Part shown: positions 10,170 through 22,572 of the stretch, piece by piece
Position numbering within the stretch: the stretch's first letter is position 1
How the letters are laid out: every line of letters begins with the position of its first letter
Made by a program: the position numbers and the translations under genes
Assembly: GCF_026745355.1 (NCBI RefSeq)
Contig: NC_079204.1
Coordinates: 2,053,501 to 2,117,500 of the forward strand
DNA length: 64,000 nt
Source of the DNA: Beta vulgaris subsp. vulgaris
Lineage: Eukaryota > Streptophyta > Magnoliopsida > Caryophyllales > Amaranthaceae
Reading direction: 5' to 3'
The notes under the pieces: generated by a model
Told to the model about the DNA's origin: nothing
Database searches by the model: none
The model's input: only the letters and a program-made list of their open reading frames with translations

Positions 10170-13100
10170 ATGGCGGCTGCAAAAGCTTGTGCAGCCGGGC
10201 TAATTTCAGCTGTAGCCGCTGCAACTATGGGTGTTGAACACGCTTATGCTGATTCCCCTTTAAAGTTCTCTCCTTTCTCTTCTTCTCCGGCGCCATCAGC
10301 CGGAAATGCGCCGGCTCAAGCCGCCGGAAATGCGGTGGCTGAAAATACGGCGCCGTCGGAGCCGAGTGAGCCGCCTAAGCCGAGAAATGATAACCCAAGA
10401 ACTACTTCATCTGGGTTCGATCCTGAGGCATTGGAAAGAGGTGCTAAAGCTGTGGAAAGGATTAAGAACTCTAAGCGTCCTAATGAGGTTTTTTTTTTCT
10501 CTCTCCTCAATTTTTGATCAATTTTATGTTTTTTGTTGAATGTTTGTTGTTAGAAATGAAATTATTATGTTGGGTGTGTTGAATAATTGATGTTTTTTAT
10601 GGAATTTTTGGGTTGGGATGTTTAAAAGGGTAGTTTTGATTTGTGTTGGGGATGAAGTAATGAGTGTGTTTGGTTTTTGATTTGAAATGCAGGTGTTTAA
10701 GATAATATTGGAGCAGGAAAAAACCAAGCAGACTGAAACGGCGGCGAAGGCGGATGAGTTTAAGGCAATGAAAGCTCAAGCTGAGGCAGTAAGTTGACAT
10801 TAATGTTTTGTGAATGGGAGGTTTTTTTGTTGATCATATAGTTGCTTAATTGATGTTATCTATGTCATGAAATTTTGGGTTTTTTTGTTGATCATATGGT
10901 TGCTTAATTGATGTTATCTATGGGATGAAGTTTTGGGTTTCTTTTGTTGATCATATAGTTGCTTAATTGATGTTATCTATGGCATGAAATTGTGGGTTTT
11001 TTTTTGCTGATCATATGGTTGCTTAATTGATGTTATCTATGGCATGAAATTGTGGGTTTTTATTATTTGAGGTCAATTTAGTTGAAGTACACCACTGAAT
11101 TTTTTCATGTTTGAACATGTTTTGTTCATGTGTACCTTAGGATAGTACCGGCTATCGAGGCAGTGAAGTTTATAAGAAATATTGTTGAACTTTTTTTTAT
11201 TGAATCGAGGAAGAAATCAATAAACGGACCATTTGCTTCTTTAGTCTAGAACCTGGTGGTAAATTGGTAATGGTGATATATACTACTTATTGGAGATTCC
11301 GTTAGCAAAGTTATTAAAATCGCGATTCAAATCTTGAAATTTTACGATTTTACTATTCAAAATATCGTAGACGATTCGATTAATTTCTTTTGACTAGCGA
11401 GAACCTCGCAAATTGAAATCATGCTAACAAAGCAAGTAATAGATATGTATTGTTAGTTATTGCCAATATAGTGGATAAACAACTATTTTTTTCCAATTTT
11501 TAGGTTTTTTTAACTTATAATTTTAGCACATTCAATGAAGATTGAGTGTAATATCTTGATTATACGTGTTTGTAGAATCTTACGATTCGATTCGAAAGGT
11601 CGTTTCCGATTCAAACTAAAATCTCGATTTCTACAACTTTGTCTGTTAGCATTCTTCAGTGACATTGATCGAGGGAAATAAACATGTGACTTGATGTGGT
11701 TAGCATTGGTTCTCTATCTATGCAGGAGAAGCAGAGGGTGTTGTATGAAGAACAGAAGAAACTAAATCAGATTCAAGCGGAAATTAAAGCCAAGATGGCA
11801 AAATATGAAGATGACTTGGCTAGAAAAAGGATGGTGGTATGTAACATAATTACAGTTTTGTCGCATAAATGTGAGTGGATGAGATATAAATTTACGCTTT
11901 TTGGCAGGCAGAGCATGAATATCAAAGAACGAGAAATCAGGAGCTTGTAGATCTGCAAGAAAAGTCTGCTTTAAGACAAAATGATGCTAAGCGAGCAACA
12001 GAAGAGCAGATACAAGCTCAGCGACGTCAAACTGAAAGAGAGAAGGCTGAAATTGAACGTGAAACCATTAAAGTGAGAGCATTGGCGGAAGCAGAAGGGA
12101 GAGCCCATGAAGCAAAGTTGTCGGAAGAAATTAATAGACGTATGCTTGGGGACCGGACAAAAGCTGAAACAGAGAAATGGGTTTCAGCCATAAACACCAC
12201 TTTTGAACATATTGGAGGTATTCCGCTCTAGTAGATTTATGCTTATGGAATATTTATGCATGATCTTTTATGCAAGTGTTGTGTAAAATGGGGGGGGTGG
12301 ACGACATTAAGATGACAGGTTAAGAGACAGGAGGTTTTGGTTGATGCCTTGGCTCCATGAATTTGTTTGAAGTTCATTCTTAAACCTTTCCCTACTTTTA
12401 GGCCTCACTTTTCCTTTTTTATCGTAAATTAGATGATCACCTGTGTACCATGTCTTATGTTACTACATGTTTCGTATAGTTGCGCCTACATGCATGTTGG
12501 TATGTTCTTTACATGACTTGTCTCCTATTTATTGAGGTGCTATTTGAGTTGAGTTGATTGGAATTTTTCATTCTTGAATTTGGTGATGAAGCAGCTACTG
12601 AATAATTGCTTTCGCGTGATCATGTGATACCTTTATCGTTTAGAGGCAATGAAATGAAATTTCCTATGAATTTTCTTTACCCATGTACTCCCTCTGTATT
12701 TTTTTATCTTTCCTACTTTGACTTTGCACGTTTGCCAATGCACTTATTCTACGTTAAATATCTTTCATTACATTTTAGTAAAAAATTATAATAATTGAAT
12801 ATTAATAAAGTACTCATTGAGACGAATCAACAAGACCCCACATGACTATATTTTTTTCTTATGTATTGAGAAAAATATAAAAGATTCTCTCTAGTTGTGA
12901 ATAGTGTCAAGATTCTAAGTGAGAAAGATAAAAAAATATAGAGGGAGTACCTCTATTTCCTAGAAAGTACAATAAATTGTTTGGTGGATTAAGGAAATAA
13001 TACTTCCCATGGGAAGTTCTACTTACCTAGGGAGGACTATGTAAGCAACTTCCTCCATTTTGTGGGAAGAACATTTCCTATATTGTCGCCTACCAAAAAA

Positions 13101-16100
13101 CTTCACATACTTCTATTTCTTGGGAACTAATACTTCTCACGTTTTTGTATTTCAACCAACAAGCACTTATCGATATATACAGCCTTCAATATGTAGATTG
13201 GAAGCATTATTCTTTATATGTTTTACTAGACATTCCGGTTCATATTTGGTTATTTGTTATATCTTAGAAGAAATTTTATATTTTTCCACTAGACCAGTGT
13301 TAATACCTCTTCATTAAGTAGTTGCACAGCTCCACTATCATTTGTTTGTATAGTTAATTTGTTTTTTCATTCACTTCTTTAGGAGGTTTGCGAACTATAT
13401 TAACGGATCAAAATAAGCTTGTTGTAGCTGTTGGTGGGGTCACTGCTCTTGCGGCAGGCATATATACCACAAGGTTTGTTGGAAGCTATTATGTTATTTT
13501 TTACTCCTGCAATATCGTTTTACTGGCTGTCAGTGGAAAATGCTCATTCTTAGTTTACGCTCTTGGTGGCCATGCTCTAGTGGAAGTTACCCTGTGGTTC
13601 GACTTTGTTGCCTTCAGCAGAAAAGAAATAGAAAGTTTGGTTTGCTCTTGAGACCTGTACTCAGTTTGTAGCTGGAAGCTAAACTTTTTCAGTCTGATTC
13701 TTCTAGAGATACTGATCTTTTGCTCGCTTAAAGGAAAAGGAATGCTTTCGTTTGATGTAACTTCAGCTGACTACCAATATCTCTGTCTCTTTGGTACTTC
13801 TCAATTTCAGTCATGAGGCCTAGTTCTAGTTGCCTGTGCTGGGTTGGGTAATCAAAAGTTACCATCTTCTATTGAAAATATTGCCAAACTTCACTGGAAG
13901 TACTGCTATATTTTGGCTACTAAAGCATTATATGTCTTGGTAATTTTCTCTACCTTCTGGTCATATTCTTTTGCAGAGAAGGGTGGGGGTTTATTGTTGA
14001 ATCTGTAACTACTTACAGTGCGTTATAATACCTCCGTATAGTCTTCAAGTGAAGTTTTTTAGGTATACAAACTGCAGATCTGTGCTGTCTGCATGTTGAT
14101 AAAAAGTTACGTTTGAAGTAAGGAAGTATATAGCCTTGCTAGTTGGATGAAATGCTGTCCTGTGTCCTAAAAATTCTGGGACTAAAATGTTCAATAATCT
14201 CTCAAATCTGAACATTGGCAACCCTATAGATTAAAGCATGTGGATCTAGTTTTCATCTTCTGGTTTTCAGGCAAGGGTTCTAGTCCATGGCTCAGGGTGT
14301 GAAGAAACATGGGACTGAGCTTCATCTAGTGGTGTCAGACAGAAGCTTTTAGTTTACAGCTGATGGTTCAGTCTGGTTTGTCTTTGCCAAAGTATGTGAG
14401 GAGACCTTCTAAATTTCTGATATTCCTAAGTAGAGTAGCCAGCTACATCCTGGATGGCGTAAGGAGTTTATTAACCCAATGACAGAGTACCCCCTGATAA
14501 AGTTGATTAGTCTGACTCATATCGTCTACATCTTCTGTGACAAATAACCTGGTATTTTGCATGTGTGTGTGTCAAGTGTATGTTTGTATATGCGCAGAGC
14601 CACTAGCATGGGAGCATTTATGGTTAAAGTTATGTTGTTGTTTTGAACTTCTAATTGGTCATATTTTTTCAAGTTTTGATGTTCAAATTATATATTTTGC
14701 AGAGAAGGAGCTAAAGTAGTGTGGAGCTACATAGACAGGATACTGGGACAACCTTCTTTGATTAGAGAATCCTCGAGAGGAAAATATCCATGGTCTGGTG
14801 CTGCTTCTCGTGCCATGAGTACACTCCGTGGTTCTAATGGAGGGACTGTTTCCACGAACGGAAATGGTTTTGGAGATGTTATTTTACATCCCTCACTTCA
14901 GAAGAGAATCCAGCAGCTAGCTTCTGCAACGGCAAATACAAAAGCTCATCAAGCACCATTCCGTAATATGCTTTTCTATGGCCCTCCAGGGACAGGGAAA
15001 ACAATGGCTGCACGAGAGCTAGCTCAGAAATCTGTATGACATCTGATCTCATACAGTTTGTCTTTGATTAAGTCTTGATTTAGTTATTGAAGTCATAGTA
15101 TTATGATCAATGAGCTTCTTGAATCTTGAGAGCACGGATCATGGTTTTCTTTTGTAGTTTGGGTAATAGAATAACTTGTTGATACTTGTCTATGACATCA
15201 GTGCTGAATCCTGCATTATTGAATCAGTGGTTGTGTTCTGACCTTAAAGAGGGACATCGGAGTCGAAAAGTCCATCCAAAACTGATCTGTTAGTTAGTAG
15301 GACATCGGGAGTGTGGATAGTCAGTGTTGATAGAGTTGTGATTACTAACGATCGCGCTTCAGGTTTTCATGTATTATTACATATCAGATATATGCTTTAG
15401 AAAACAGGGGAGACAGTAGTAGACATGTTTATGCTCCTGAAACTTACTAGCATCACTTCCTGATTAGAATTTTGGTTTGTGTGTTATTAGGGCTTGGACT
15501 ATGCATTGATGACAGGAGGAGATGTGGCACCACTAGGTGCACAAGCAGTTACAAAGATACACCAGTTGTTTGACTGGGCAAAGAAGTCAAATAGGGGTCT
15601 GCTGTTATTTATTGATGAAGCTGATGCGTTCCTTTGCGAGTAAGTTACATCGACCTCTAAAATCTGTACTCATTTTCTAATATCACCAGTTCGACTGGGC
15701 AAAGAAGTCAAATAGGGGTCTGCTGTTATTTGTCAATGGAAACTTTCCGTCAATACACACTGTCAACATCTTCATAGTTACCTAACCTGCTTATACGTAA
15801 TAATTTCTTAACTTGAAGTTCTATTGGTTGTCTAATTCTAGATGGTGCTTTGTGGAGTCATGGGAACTCTGGCTCTACAAACTTCCTTACTAGAGACAGA
15901 CTATGACCGCTGAGGTTGGGGTACATAGGACTTCATTATCATGAACAAAGAGGTGGGAGGTTTACCCATTGAGCCTTGAGAACTGTCTCCTGTCACGTCA
16001 TAATTTGGTGTACTTTGTGCCTTGATTCTGTTTTTATCCCATTTATTCTATGTGAATTGTTGTTTTCACTTTCCGAAGACGAACTTTGACTAATAACTTT

Positions 16101-17002
16101 GATTCAGATTCATCAATTAGATACAGAGTACATTCTTAATTAATCGGTCTTTCATAACATTAGATTATTGGATACTCTATCAATTTTAATGGTAGAATTA
16201 CCTATATAAATTGCGTGTTCTATAAAAATAAGCCGAATTTAGTGGTCAAAGTATTACCTTGATAAGCAAGCGTCGGTTAATATGGAGATTAGGGAATAGT
16301 TGCTTCTTTGCATGCTACATCAAGTTTCTATCTTTTCCTAAGAACAGGCCTGATAAAATATAATCCTAATATATTTTATATTCTATCAAGGCCCAATATT
16401 TTGGACTATGGTAGCGGCCTTTTATATTTAGCTTCTTATGAGCTGGAATATAATGATGCTCTCTGTTACCCTTTTTCAGGCGAAACAAAACGTATATGAG
16501 TGAAGCTCAAAGGAGTGCACTAAATGCGCTCCTATTCCGAACAGGTGACCAGTCTAAGGATATAGTCCTAGCTCTTGCGACAAACCGTCCTGGAGATCTT
16601 GATTCAGCAGTAGCTGATCGTATTGATGAAGTACTGGAGTTCCCATTGCCGGGGGAGGATGAAAGATATAAACTACTGAAACTTTATCTTGATAAGTATA
16701 TAGCCCAAGCTGGATCAAGAAAACCTGGGCTATTTTCAAATCTGTTTAAGAAACAACAGCAGAAAATAGAAATAAAAGGATTAACTGATGACCTTTTCAG
16801 AGAGGCTGCAGCTAAAACCCAAGGATTTTCAGGTAGAGAGATTGCAAAGCTAATGGCAAGTGTTCAAGCAGCTGTCTATGGCAGTGAAAATTGCATCCTT
16901 GATCCTCAATTGTTTCGCGAGGTTGTTGATTACAAGGTTGCTGAACATCAACAGAGAAGGAAGTTGGCTGGGATTGATGACAGTAGCGCACTGAAATCAT
17001 AG
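10170..17002 (+). CDS. ATAD3: ATAD3-type mitochondrial AAA+ ATPase (eight exons, 642 aa)
   Basis: ATAD3 is an inner mitochondrial membrane ATPase linked to nucleoid organisation and membrane contacts. Exons: 10170-10487, 10693-10788, 11726-11836, 11908-12217, 13383-13473, 14703-15033, 15491-15639, 16480-17002; all phases join. Order of parts: an Ala/Pro-rich N-terminus with an AYA-like transit region, a long Lys/Glu-rich coiled coil (about 85-280, the ATAD3 N-terminal domain), a membrane segment ([15 protein letters not shown], about 291-305), Walker A GPPGTGKT (402-409), Walker [12 protein letters not shown] (about 456-466), sensor-1 and arginine-finger regions [12 protein letters not shown] and ADRIDEV, and a C-terminal lid. 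The length matches what I recall for plant homologues (about 640). Introns hold a four-copy repeat, a Stowaway MITE and a stray copy of part of exon 7. Role in plants is inferred from the family. Confidence 0.95.
10821..11060. repeat. about 60-bp tandem repeat, four copies, in ATAD3 intron 2
   Basis: Four head-to-tail units, each containing 'tgatcatatagttgcttaa' and 'ttgatgttatctatggcatg' and separated by T-runs of varying length. Copies differ at a few positions (atagttg/atggttg, gtcatg/ggatg/gcatg). Confidence 0.85.
12688..12947. mobile_element. Stowaway MITE
   Basis: CTCCCTCTGTATTTTTTTATC at the left and ATAGAGGGAG at the right, flanked by TA (12686-12687 and 12948-12949). The interior matches the copy at 5098 over nearly its full length, including 'actttgcacgtttgccaatg' and 'acaagaccccacatgacta'. 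It lies in ATAD3 intron 4, apparently inside an older repeat, since 'tttcctatgaa' and 'tatttcctagaaag' on its two sides look like one family. Confidence 0.85.
15686..15735 (+). repeat. partial duplicate of ATAD3 exon 7 inside intron 7
   Basis: About 40 bases, from 'gactgggcaaagaagtcaaa' through 'taggggtctgctgttattt', repeat the exon 7 stretch at about 15570-15611 exactly. The flanking bases then diverge (tgtcaatgg against attgatgaag). It lies about 80 bp downstream of the donor and carries no obvious splice sites of its own. Confidence 0.85.
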
Positions 17003-18366
17003 ACGGCTATCAGTAGTATTGGTGTAGCAATCTTGTCTTACTCTTCTCGTATTTTTTCTTCTTTTATCTTTGCTGGGTCTTCCTGTTTTTAGGGCTGTGA
17101 AGGCGGGTAGGATTATCATGGGAAGATTTAATCTTTTCTTTGCTGGTTACATTGATGTTTGTCAATATAATACCCCAATTAGTGGGAAATTTTTGGCATA
17201 TTTTTACATCACAGTTCAGGCAAATGAAGTCTGCCATAGCTCCCAAGTTCATTGTTTCATCTGATGTATTTTACATGGTGGTGCTCATTTACCACTTTGT
17301 ACAATAAAATCTTTATATAGAGAATCTTGATTCGGGTGTGAAATTGTGCAATGTTGTGACAGTACTGCCTGAAGTTACATAAGTGAATGGGTAAATCAAC
17401 TTCAACTCTTCAAGTGTTTGTGCATATAAGACATTATGTGCCTCTACAAATTTAGCATGAATCCGAGGAATCGCCAGTATCTTTCTTTTTATTTCGTTCT
17501 TCTTCTCTATCGCCCGTAGAAGTTTCGGGCCATCTGTATTCTCGTTTCTTTCTGAAATTTATTGTGAAAGTATATTGAAGAATAGTTCCAACTTATTAAG
17601 CTTCTTTTTCATATAAAGAAAACTAAATTTATAAAGTTAATCTCTAGTTGATTAAAGGTCATTTTAGGATTTGAATTCAAAATTTCATTTCTAGCTACAA
17701 CTTTAATTTTTTTTCTTTTTTATATTTCACCACAAATTCATCAAGTTGATGTAAAAAGCATAAATTTAACTTGCGAAATATAAAAGGCTGACTGTGATTA
17801 CTTTACATATGAAGTTATTTATTTGTTATTACGTATAGTAGGGGATACTAATGATTGTTAGGATTACTTATGTCTGTTTTGAGCTACTGAGAGGATACTG
17901 ATCAATATAGTGGGATTACTTATGATTTGAGATTACTTATATTCTTGAAAGATTAATTAATTATAATTTATACTTATTTATCAATCCGTAGATAGTGCAC
18001 ACGTCCATATGATGAGTAAGGTGCGCACATGTACATGACTAATAAGCCAAATGTACATGGATAACAAGTCAAATGAACACATATAAATAACTAACTAGTC
18101 AAATGAACATATATACATCTTTGTCAGTCACTAAAATTTGTCTTTATGTTCACAACCTAATACTTGATGTTCGTCATACTTACCTTTCTCACCATACGGA
18201 CTATTTTTTTTGTTCTAATTGACACACCAAAATGGGCCATCAAAAAGACCCAAATATTTCATCATCTACCTTGAGCAACCCAGAAATATTCTCTCTCTTC
18301 CCTCTTTCACCACCTTTCTCTCTCCTATTCTTCGGTTCTTCCTTTATTTGGGTCGATCAATTGACA
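17003..18366. other. ATAD3 3' region and NDUFS6 upstream region
   Basis: An AATAAA at about 17303-17308 may serve as the ATAD3 poly(A) signal. Between about 18000 and 18130 the word 'agtcaaatgaacatat' and variants recur. No gene is seen before the NDUFS6 start. Confidence 0.45.
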
Positions 18367-20758
18367 ATGGCGTTGAGTTTGCTCAGAACTCTGGCAAAAT
18401 CAACCGCTTTGCGCTCGAATGCGAAGAGCTTCTGCATCGTTAGCACTGAGGTCGTCACCTCCCACACTGATAAATGGATGCAGGTTACTATTTTACTTTT
18501 TTCTTCGTATAATTTTTTCTAATTTACTTTCTTTTATTGAGTTTTGATGCTTCAAATTATCTTTTTACTTCATTATTAGATCTGAATTTGTTGTTGTACA
18601 TCTAATATAGTATTAGGTTTCCATCAATTTTTTTACAGTATGATTTCTGCTATATTAAATTAAGGTTTAGGGTTATGGAATTAGACTTGTGATTCTTTTG
18701 ATCAGAGCAATTTTGATTATTTTCTGCTTCCTTTCGTTAATTGTTGAACCCCAATGTACACTTTTGTGTTTGATATTGTGTTCATTGTAATGTTTAGGGG
18801 AGGGGGATGATATCATTTCTATCAGATTAGGGTTTATGATTTCATCTGTATCGAATTAGGGATTAGATTGTTGAATTAGACCTAGAGATGAGTCATGTGA
18901 GGAGAATAAATGTTGAGAATTTTAGTGTTTCTTCATGAATTAGTTGAAATTGAATCGAATTCAAGTTAGGTGTTGAATTTTGTAAAGGGCCTTAGATGGG
19001 TAGTTGTTCTAGTCGTTCATCCCGCTGAAATACGTATAGGAATTTTGAAATTACTATTATTATTTTTTAACTTTTTTCCTCAAGACATAGGAGAGATTAT
19101 CTTAAGATCATTTGTTAATGGCATTTTGGCCCTATTAAGCATTTATTGTATAGTAAGATTTTATCTTGCTTGTTTAATTATATCTTCTGAGGATTTTCGA
19201 ATGTTATGAGCCATTGCTATATGCTTGGAAGGTTGGACACTTGTGCCTAAGGAGTTGATGGGGCTATGTACTGGTAATTTGTTGATCTGATTGTTGAAAA
19301 GATTTGTTCTTTCTCCCAAGTCCTAACACATAGGAGATATAACTTTTGTAACTATGGTTGATGTCACTAAGTCCTTCATTTAAGCAATTCATAATCCATA
19401 GCATAATGTTGTGCGTGCTTGAAATTTATGTGAAATTGTTGGTGGAATGTAATTAGCCCTTGTTAGATGTCTGCTTTGTTGTATCTAAAGTAGGTCATTT
19501 TAGGTTTCCGCTGAAGCTCATAAAATGAACCCATGTGATTGCTTGGTGGGTAATTAATGATGGATTTAGGTAGACTTGATAAGGGCAATGTAGTCCAACT
19601 GGGTAGCTTTTGTTACCAAAAGCGGAAATGTTGCAATAGATATGAAACTAGTAACTATAAAAAGAGGTATATGTTGCAATAGGAAAGGAAAGGAGGAAGT
19701 AGATTTTCTGTATGTGTGAAGTTTATGGTCTGTATGTGAGTTAAAAGATTCTATTAGCTTGGAGCAGTTACTCAAAGAAAGATGATGGAGACAAATCTGT
19801 TTTCATAGAAGTTTTCTCTTTCTGACTTTTTAAAAGAAAGAAAACTAAGTGGATTCAAGAAATAATTGTTATCTGACGATTATTGTGGCCATTTTGTTGG
19901 GGTTGCATGTGATTTTGACTTCAGAGACAAATGGGTGATCACTACTTCTAGCTACAAGCTTGCGTTATGGGAGTTGTTGCAGCTCCACACCTTTTCTATG
20001 TGTATCTTTGTTTGGTTATTCCCCTGTTTTACTTCCATTAATGATGTTGTGATCGTAGAAAGCATTTATAAGATATCTGTATTTTTTTCCTGCAAATTTG
20101 ATCTGTTATAATGTGTTCTAGTGGCATCTTGCTATCTCTATTGATTCATGCAAAGAACTTGTGTGCTGCTCGAAGATAACTTCTCTCCCAAATGACATTC
20201 TTTATTGGTGTTATGGCTCATCAGAGTGTATATGAAAGCCTCCACTTAATTTTCATGAAAATGGAATATTTAGGAAATTTAGCTGGCTCCACGAAGTATT
20301 TTTGTCCGAGGTTGGAGAACCACCTACAATCAAATAAAAATTTATATGATCTATATGTTGCTCTTTTGTAGTACTGCATGTTTACATTATCTATTTGCTG
20401 TCTAGGATAAAAGCAAGAAGTCTCCAATGGAGTTGATCAACGAAGTACCTCCCATTAAAGTGGAAGGCCGAATAGTTGCTTGTGAAGGAGGTTAGATTGA
20501 ATTGATAAGACTTTTTAAAGTCATCACTCTTTAAGTAGACAGTATCTTTTGAATCTCTTATGCTGACAATGACCTATTGGGAAGCTATAATAGTTAGAGT
20601 GCAAAATCAATTGACATGTTTTATTCTCTTTCCTGGTGGCAGCTAAGAATCCTTTGGGGCACCCGATTGAGTACATATGTCTCGACCTGGACGCACCAGC
20701 AATCTGCAAGTATTGTGGCTTGCGCTACGTTCAAGATCATGGTCATCATCATCATTAG
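18367..20758 (+). CDS. NDUFS6: NADH dehydrogenase iron-sulfur protein 6, complex I 13-kDa type (three exons, 105 aa)
   Basis: This is a small zinc-binding subunit of respiratory complex I, needed to assemble the iron-sulfur arm in the mitochondrial matrix. Exons: 18367-18483, 20406-20490, 20643-20758; phases 0 and 1 match. The N-terminal about 25 residues (MALSLLRTLAKSTALRSNAK) form a typical mitochondrial presequence. The core has PPIKVEGRIVACEGG, then HPIEYICLDLD and ICKYCGLRYVQ. Cys, His and the CxxC pair give the zinc site known for this family. The tail is a His-rich DHGHHHH. An upstream in-frame ATG at 18232 exists, but the start at 18367 gives the expected presequence and family length. 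Intron 1 is 1.9 kb without a recognised insertion. I am sure of the identity. Confidence 0.96.
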
Positions 20759-20877
20759 AAACTGTTTTACCAATTTGTCTATGTAATTCCCCAATCTGAA
20801 AACTGAGGGAATAATGTCAATGTAGCTTACATTTTTGTGCTTGCATCCTTGTTTCCATGTAAGTCTTGTGTGCTCCT

Positions 20878-21260
20878 TGCATTTTGCTTCACAGAACGAC
20901 AACGGTTTAATCCAATGGACATAGTTGATTCTTGAAAATAATGAACACACTTAATTTCATTTTTTTTAATGATTAATGTCTTTGCCCACTGACAATCCCT
21001 CCGAGGTATGTATAATTCGAAGTAAGAAACATAAGACTACAGTTTAACTAGCTAGAGTATCCCAAACTGATTTCACTGTTCTTAGTCTCATGGCTGTGGT
21101 ATTGTAACTATGATAGTCAGTGCTCTAAAACTTTGGAGTCATAATTAAATACCATGATACAAATTCATAAATTATACTCCTTCCGTTTCATAATGTATAG
21201 TGTTTGCTCCTTGTGTTTCACGGGAATTAAGAAAGGTGAAACATGTTATCATTTACTATA
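20878..21260. repeat. duplicated segment 'D' downstream of NDUFS6 (first copy)
   Basis: The stretch from 'ggtttaatccaatggacata' through 'aataatgaacacacttaatt' and 'gattaatgtctttgcc' is repeated at about 43685-43780. Further on, 'aattaagaaaggtgaa' (21226) matches 'aattaagaaaagtgaa' at 43821. About 200 bp of the first copy are absent from the second. The 5' half of a Stowaway-like end (tactccttccgtttcat) lies at about 21176. Confidence 0.75.
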
Positions 21261-21601
21261 TTAATTAATAATGTATGTATATTGGTAAGCTAATTGTAAT
21301 TCTGTGTATGTTATTAATTTACTTTACTTGGAAGGAATCGAGCCTCTCGAATGCTTGCTAACTATCCTTTGTTACTATAATTCTCAAATCATTTGTTCAG
21401 GTGTCACCTTAATCTCTTAATTTCATTTATCAGATTTCAATTTATAATAGATGTGAGGTGTGATTGTAGAAAGCCCATAAAAGGATCCCTGGATGGTATA
21501 CATCAGATAAAAAAGCGCCCAAAGACACTTAAGCATTTTTGAAAAGTGTGGATTTTGAAAGACCAAATTATAAAATAATTGGAACACTTAAATTTGCTTT
21601 T

Positions 21602-21871
21602 CTACGATATTGATTGCAAAAAATATGTATATAATACCAAGATGTGTAAAGTCAGAGCCAACAGATAAAACCTTCCACAAAGAAATGATTGTCCGAAGCA
21701 AGGCGGTATGAAACTTGAAACAGTACAAGAGCTAATTGAATATACTTCCAAGTTCCAAGTCGTAGTATATACATACCGGTTATAGCTTGCAGTTCTACCA
21801 TCATAGAGCCAACCAAATCGACCCTCATACTCACAAGTCATAGCAAAAGATGGTACAGGGAAGACTTACCA
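21602..21871 (-). other. exon-like sequence at the broken end of the copia element
   Basis: At 21871 the copia reverse transcriptase frame stops matching. On the minus strand the next bases can be read in another frame as CEYEGRFGWLYDGRTASYNR, directly followed by a consensus donor GTATGT (about 21776). It could be a fragment of a host gene exon that the element landed in, or chance. I do not recognise the peptide. Confidence 0.3.
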
Positions 21872-22487
21872 ACACATTGATTTGAGTGGAGCCACGAGTA
21901 AAGGTGAACAAAAAGTAATCAGAGTATGATTGCAAGAACCCATACCCTTTCAAAGCCCTGATCAATTTCGCAAACCAACATCGGGGAGCCTGTTTTAACC
22001 CATATAAAGATTTACGCAAGCGACAGACAAGATTAGGATCAAAACGAGCAAAGCCAGGAGGAAGTTTCATGTAAACCTCCTCATCAAGATCCCCATGTAA
22101 AAAAGCATTATGTACATCAATCTGGTGAAGCTCCAAATTTTTGGAAGCAGCAATAGCAAGGAAAACCCGAACTGTAGTCATCTTGGCCACTGGAGCAAAA
22201 GTCTCGGTATAATCAATGTCCGCCTGCTGATGATTTCCAAAGACAACCAAACGAGACTTGAGACGTTCAATACGTCCATCGGAATGATATTTGATGCGAT
22301 AAACCCACTGACTACCCAAAGCATGTTTTCCCGGGAGAAGGGGTTCAAGAGTCCAAGTGTCATTGTCCTCAAGAGCGTGGATCTCCTGTCGCATGGAGGC
22401 CCGCCAGCAGTCATGTTTCATAGCTTCTTTGAAAGAACATGGTTCCTGTTCAGAAATAAGAGCTGCAAGAAACTTCCGGTAATTCAC
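21872..22487 (-). pseudogene. copia reverse transcriptase, partial
   Basis: Typical copia RT words are visible: TETFAPVAKMTTVR, HQIDVHNAFLHGDLDEEVYM and SLYGLKQAPRCW. The frame leaves the family pattern just after QINVLV, where YVDD would be expected. It was opened by a frame change relative to the integrase/linker frame upstream. No function is expected. Confidence 0.88.
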
Positions 22488-22572
22488 AGAACAATTGTCA
22501 CAATTTACCTAGTGAGTCAAGGGATAAGGACCTGAAGCTGGAAGGATGGAGAAGGAGAAAGAGATGACGAAC

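Noticed and set aside
18232..18366. Upstream in-frame start for the NDUFS6 gene
   Set aside because: It would place a Pro/Phe-rich stretch before a perfect mitochondrial presequence, and the family length fits the start at 18367.
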